A DNA stretch of 64,000 bases from Bacillota bacterium. Lineage in GTDB: Bacteria; Bacillota; Clostridia; Acetivibrionales; JANLFN01. The notes beneath the pieces were generated by a model. The model had not been told where the DNA came from. It saw only the letters and a list, made by a program, of their open reading frames with translations, and made no database searches. The stretch spans positions 1 to 64,000 of the forward strand of contig JAEZTC010000016.1 in assembly GCA_023421675.1 (NCBI GenBank), read 5' to 3'. A program made the position numbers and the translations under genes. Shown piece by piece: positions 60,885 through 64,000 of this stretch; positions within the stretch are counted from its first letter, which is position 1, and the number at the start of each line of letters is the position of its first letter.

Positions 60885-61571
60885 TTATGCCTCCTGTTTA
60901 TCAGATTTTTTTTGATAATAGAGATTTCCGTCTGAATCAAGGCTTACAAAAAAAGCATCGTCAAGTCTGTAAATACCGAATTTCCTCAACTCATCCTTCA
61001 GCCATTTCTCATCCTTATTGGCTTTTTGCAGGTTATGATAATTTACGGTTCCATCTATAATTAGATCTAGTGACAGGCCTTCATAGCTAGTTTCAAGGTT
61101 CATATCCTGTGGTGTTACAGGCCTTTTTTGAGATTTTGGGATTACGCTAATTTGACCATTGGTTTCAAGTATTGCAAACTCAACATCTGCTATATTTGAA
61201 ATATCCTTACTTCTAAGTTGTTCCAAAAGGTCATTTATAGTATACATTTCTTTCATAAGTACTTTTTCATTAATCTTTCCGTTTTCGATAAGTATACTTG
61301 GTCTTCCGCATATGATTGCTCTTGCTTTTACACTTTTGAGTGATATTAAGGATAATAGTATCTGAGCTATAAGCAGAGTAGCAATAGGTATTATTCCATA
61401 AATAAGCGGAATACCGGTATTTTGCATTGGCACTGCGGCCAATTCTGATATCATTATAGCAACAACAAGTTCAAATGGCTGAAGTTGACCTATCTGGCGT
61501 TTTCCCATAATACGCATTACTATTACAACAACTATATAAAGGACCAGAGTTCTGGTAAATACGACCAACAT
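60885..61571 (-). CDS. DUF421/YetF-family membrane protein
   Basis: 228 residues. Two or three N-terminal spans carry MRIMGKRQIGQLQPFELVVAIMISELAA (quoted parts MGKRQIGQLQPFELV and MISELAAVPM), the YetF signature, followed by a cytosolic domain with the ICGRPSILIENGKI motif and the TINDLLEQLRSKDISNIADVEFAILE region. The ATG at 61571 follows GAGAGGA; a longer in-frame TTG start is unlikely. Cotranscribed with DUF4363. YetF homologues include spore germinant or lipid-scrambling related proteins; role here unproved. Confidence 0.88.
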   Translation of the reverse strand: MLVVFTRTLVLYIVVVIVMRIMGKRQIGQLQPFELVVAIMISELAAVPMQNTGIPLIYGIIPIATLLIAQILLSLISLKSVKARAIICGRPSILIENGKINEKVLMKEMYTINDLLEQLRSKDISNIADVEFAILETNGQISVIPKSQKRPVTPQDMNLETSYEGLSLDLIIDGTVNYHNLQKANKDEKWLKDELRKFGIYRLDDAFFVSLDSDGNLYYQKKSDKQEA

Positions 61572-61693
61572 AAGATAATTATCCTCTCTTAAATAAAATA
61601 TCAAGCTTATTTTTTCAATTTATTTTTTAGTTATGCATGGCATAAAAATCTAGGTTAATAATGAAAATATGAAAGTATTTTGACTAAAAAATC

Positions 61694-61720
61694 TTTACAT
61701 GAAAAAAATTATGGTATAAT
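61694..61720 (+). promoter_or_regulatory. Extended -10 promoter of tyrS
   Basis: TGG-TATAAT (61712-61720) with TTTACA 15 bases upstream (61694-61699), or TCTTTA at 17. It lies 36 bases before the ATG. No T-box lies between, so tyrS is not T-box controlled. Confidence 0.6.
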
Positions 61721-61755
61721 TATTGTTATTGTAAATCTTAAGAGGTGTATATCGT

Positions 61756-62991
61756 ATGTCAACTAATGTATTTGATGTATTAAAAGAGAGAGGCTTTATT
61801 AAGCAGCTAACTCATGAGGAAGAAATAAAAAAACTGTTAGCAGGCGGAAGCGTTAACTTTTATATTGGATTCGATCCTACAGCTGATAGTCTTCATGTAG
61901 GCCATTTTCTTCAGCTTATGGTTATGGCTCATATGCAAAAGGCCGGACATAGGCCAATAGCACTTGTAGGTGGGGGTACTGCAATGGTAGGTGACCCTAC
62001 AGGCAAAACTGATATGAGAAGAATGATGACACGTGAGGAAATTGAAAAAAATGCAGCCTGTTTTAAGAAGCAAATTTCACGTTTTATAGATTTCAGTGAT
62101 GACAAAGCTATAATGGTTGATAATTCTGACTGGTTGTTAAAGCTTAATTATGTAGAGTTTTTAAGAGATATCGGAGTACATTTTTCTGTCAACAGAATGT
62201 TGACTGCTGATTCCGTAAGAAGCAGACTTGAAGGAAAAGGGTTAACATTCATTGAATTTAACTATATGTTAATGCAGGGTTATGATTTCCTTGAGCTATA
62301 CAAAAAGTATAGCTGTAATCTCCAATTGGGGGGAGACGACCAATGGTCAAATATCTTATATGGTATCGACCTTATCAGAAAAATTGAAGGTAAGGATTCA
62401 TATGGTATGACATTCAAGCTTCTTACCAACAGTGAAGGAAAGAAAATGGGTAAGACCGAAAATGGTGCAGTATGGCTGGATGCCAATAAAACTTCTCCTT
62501 ATGATTTCTACCAGTACTGGAGAAATGTTCAGGACAATGATGTTGAAAACTGCCTTGCACTTCTTACATTTCTCCCTATGGATGAAGTCAGAAGGCTTGG
62601 TTCACTTAAGGATTCACAAATAAACGAGGCCAAAAGAGTGCTTGCTTATGAGGTGACAAAGCTGGTACACGGCGAAGTGGAAGCAGATAAAGCGCAAAAA
62701 GCTGCAGAAGCACTTTTCGGAGGTAAAGGAGATTCGGAAGATATTCCAGGTATAGAAATGAGCCTTCAAGAGCTTAAAACAGGTATAAAACTTATCGATT
62801 TATTGTTGAAGGCTGGTCTTACACCTTCAAAAAGTGAAGCACGAAGAGCTATCGAGCAGGGCGGGGTTTATGTCAATGAAGTAAAAACTCAAAGTATTGA
62901 TGCTATTATAACTAATAATGATATTTTAGACGGGCAGATACTTTTGCAGAGGGGAAAGAAAAACTTTTCGAGAATTAAAGTAAATTTATAA
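61756..62991 (+). CDS. tyrS: Tyrosyl-tRNA synthetase
   Basis: 411 residues. The HIGH-like motif is HVGH in DSLHVGHFLQ; KMSKS appears as KMGKT in GKKMGKTENGAVW; the TyrRS tyrosine-site segment MQGYDFLELYKKY is present. The C-terminal S4 domain (about 345-411) binds the tRNA arm. The KMGKT form is usual in the TyrZ-like branch. GAGGTG precedes the ATG. Monocistronic. Confidence 0.96.
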   Translation: MSTNVFDVLKERGFIKQLTHEEEIKKLLAGGSVNFYIGFDPTADSLHVGHFLQLMVMAHMQKAGHRPIALVGGGTAMVGDPTGKTDMRRMMTREEIEKNAACFKKQISRFIDFSDDKAIMVDNSDWLLKLNYVEFLRDIGVHFSVNRMLTADSVRSRLEGKGLTFIEFNYMLMQGYDFLELYKKYSCNLQLGGDDQWSNILYGIDLIRKIEGKDSYGMTFKLLTNSEGKKMGKTENGAVWLDANKTSPYDFYQYWRNVQDNDVENCLALLTFLPMDEVRRLGSLKDSQINEAKRVLAYEVTKLVHGEVEADKAQKAAEALFGGKGDSEDIPGIEMSLQELKTGIKLIDLLLKAGLTPSKSEARRAIEQGGVYVNEVKTQSIDAIITNNDILDGQILLQRGKKNFSRIKVNL

Positions 62992-63006
62992 AAGATAAAA
63001 ATTTAT

Positions 63007-63040
63007 AAAAATAGCAGGAGGTTGAACTCCTGCTATTTTT
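63007..63040. terminator. Bidirectional terminator after tyrS
   Basis: Perfect 14-bp stem (63007-63020 with 63027-63040) with a 6-base loop. Arms end in five A and five T. Confidence 0.92.
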
Positions 63041-63048
63041 AATTTAAA

Positions 63049-63240
63049 CTACTTGTTATTTGTATAATTGTTACCAGTATATGATTCAAATACCTTCTTA
63101 ACTATATTACCACCGATTCTGCCAGCATCCTTAGCAGCGATGTCACCGTTGTAACCCTGCTTTAAGTTGACACCTACTTCTCTAGCTATTTCATATTTCA
63201 TGCTATCAAAACTGGTTGTACTGTTATTATTTCTTGCCAT
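63049..63240 (-). CDS. Alpha/beta-type small acid-soluble spore protein
   Basis: 63 residues. Family motif FDSMKYEIAREVGV (with the GPR protease site in EIARE) and the conserved GGNIVKKVFESY near the end. It coats DNA in the forespore and is degraded at germination. GGGAGG precedes the ATG. Alone on the minus strand, it would be expressed under sigma-G; a matching promoter was not pinned down. It is good evidence that the organism forms spores. Confidence 0.94.
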   Translation of the reverse strand: MARNNNSTTSFDSMKYEIAREVGVNLKQGYNGDIAAKDAGRIGGNIVKKVFESYTGNNYTNNK

Positions 63241-63414
63241 AATATCACCTCCCTTATTACTTATTGTCTCTAAATTAACTCTGAATATTAGTTGTAAGTT
63301 TTGGGTTTAAATCTGTTTTATGTTATCGATTTAAACCAATTAATTTTTTTCATTGTTGCAAATAATACTATCTGCAGAAATGAAAAAATCATTCATAAAA
63401 CGACTAAATTTTTA

Positions 63415-63443
63415 TAGACTTGATATTTTGTTTATGATATACT
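63415..63443 (+). promoter_or_regulatory. Promoter of the uracil permease gene
   Basis: TAGACT (63415-63420), 17-base spacer, TATACT (63438-63443) with an extended TGA before the -10. It starts a leader of about 190 bases. Confidence 0.6.
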
Positions 63444-63470
63444 GTGTTAAGAATTTGGAAACTTTTAAAT

Positions 63471-63550
63471 TAGCCCGGAGAGGCTGGTAAAGTTATTTGT
63501 TGATGTCTTGTGCAAACAAGCTTTCTGCCGCCCGGTGGAAAGCTTTTTCT
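63471..63550 (+). promoter_or_regulatory. PyrR-binding loop and attenuator terminator upstream of uraA
   Basis: The PyrR consensus block appears as AGCCCGGAGAGGCTGG followed by TAAAG (63472-63492). A terminator stem (AAGCTTTC / GAAAGCTT, 63518-63525 with 63538-63545) and T-run follow. UMP-bound PyrR should block an antiterminator and stop transcription. A second hairpin (AGCAAAGCC / GGGTTTTGCT) occurs near 63583-63605. Confidence 0.8.
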
Positions 63551-63639
63551 ATTATTAGTGCTTTTTTCTTACACGGTTTTGAAGCAAAGCCGGAAGGGTT
63601 TTGCTCTAAAATAAATCAAATCTTAGGGGGAAGTAAAAT

Positions 63640-64000
63640 ATGCAAAGGAGAATTATTCAGGTAGACGAAAAAGTGTCTTTGCTGAAAGGTCTGCCTCTTA
63701 GTTTCCAGCACTTGTTTGCAATGTTTGGCGCATCAATTCTTGTGCCGAATCTTTTAAACCAAGCGGCACAGCAAGCTGCTGGTGACAAGACTTTACAGGT
63801 TATTGATCCATCATTGGTACTTCTGTTAAATGGTATTGGAACTTTGATTTATCTTTTCTTATGTAGAGGTAAGGCGCCGGCATATCTTGGTTCAAGCTTT
63901 GCTTTTATATCACCTGCAATTTCAATAATTGGAAGTAAGGCATCTAATGATTTTCAGCATAATTTTTCACAAGCCTTAGGCGGCTTCATAATAGCAGGTG
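63640..64000 (+). CDS. uraA: Uracil permease, N-terminal part (3' end outside window)
   Basis: 120 residues visible. GLPLSFQHLFAMFGASILVP near residue 18 is the NCS2 family start, followed by LNGIGTLIYLFLCRGKAPAYLGSSFAFI. It imports uracil. TAGGGGGA precedes the ATG. The leader carries a PyrR attenuator, in keeping with pyrimidine control. Confidence 0.93.
   Translation, partial: MQRRIIQVDEKVSLLKGLPLSFQHLFAMFGASILVPNLLNQAAQQAAGDKTLQVIDPSLVLLLNGIGTLIYLFLCRGKAPAYLGSSFAFISPAISIIGSKASNDFQHNFSQALGGFIIAG

Noticed and set aside
1..64000. tRNA or rRNA genes, CRISPR arrays, prophage
   Set aside because: Reading both strands gave no tRNA arm patterns, spacer-repeat arrays or phage structural genes. 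The BhlA/UviB holin-like protein alone does not indicate a prophage.

Overview
The window reads as the chromosome of a low-GC, spore-forming, plant-fibre-degrading clostridium, most like the Ruminiclostridium (Clostridium cellulolyticum/papyrosolvens) group. Support comes from a surface-anchored GH10 xylanase with CBM9-type modules, a GH1 beta-glucosidase, an alpha/beta small acid-soluble spore protein, a single-chain PurL, strong GGAGG ribosome sites and AT-rich spacers. No tRNA, rRNA, CRISPR array, intact insertion sequence or prophage was seen. Species assignment is inference.

Layout. 1-7,100: end of an unidentified secreted protein, the xylanase lipoprotein, then a sulfur module (CoA-disulfide reductase/rhodanese/TusA/DsrE fusion, ArsR-type regulator, O-acetylhomoserine sulfhydrylase). 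7,200-13,400: two tiny membrane peptides, phosphatidylserine decarboxylase, an AI-2E-type permease, a metal exporter with its Fur-family regulator, and an ABC-2 transporter. 13,440-16,370: htpG under a CIRCE operator, and a DMT permease. 16,830-19,600: a compact cassette of radical SAM/SPASM enzyme, leader-bearing precursor-like peptide, UviA/TcdR-class sigma factor and BhlA/UviB-type holin-like protein, with matching unusual promoters between the two divergent arms. 19,690-24,740: chemoreceptor, acyl-CoA synthetase with an XRE-cupin regulator, LysR regulator. 24,870-33,360: purL, MFS permease, DNA polymerase IV, Tex.

33,450-42,820: SH3b secreted protein, CbiMQO cobalt ECF transporter behind a leader terminator, Sir2, CorA, GT21-like glycosyltransferase, acetyltransferase, YerC and a small secreted protein. 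43,070-54,990: secA, folC, a TPR membrane protein, patatin, thrC, a CheY-like protein, an oxidoreductase, infC-rpmI-rplT with an AUU start, and a TrmH methyltransferase. 55,070-58,850: beta-glucosidase with a divergent AraC regulator, and a CaCA exchanger under a yybP-ykoY riboswitch. 58,970-60,380: a kinase-less AgrC-like membrane protein overlapping an AgrD-like peptide gene, with no AgrB in view, then an XRE regulator. 60,490-64,000: DUF4363/DUF421 pair, tyrS, SASP, and a PyrR-attenuated uracil permease cut by the window edge.

The best candidates for something undescribed are (i) the sigma/holin/radical-SAM/precursor cassette at 16.8-19.6 kb, with its shared TTTACA-N16-CTnnTT promoters, and (ii) the AgrD-like peptide paired with a receptor that lacks a kinase at 59-60 kb. 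Secondary items are the persulfide-type sulfur module and the unclassified attenuator leader of cbiMQO.
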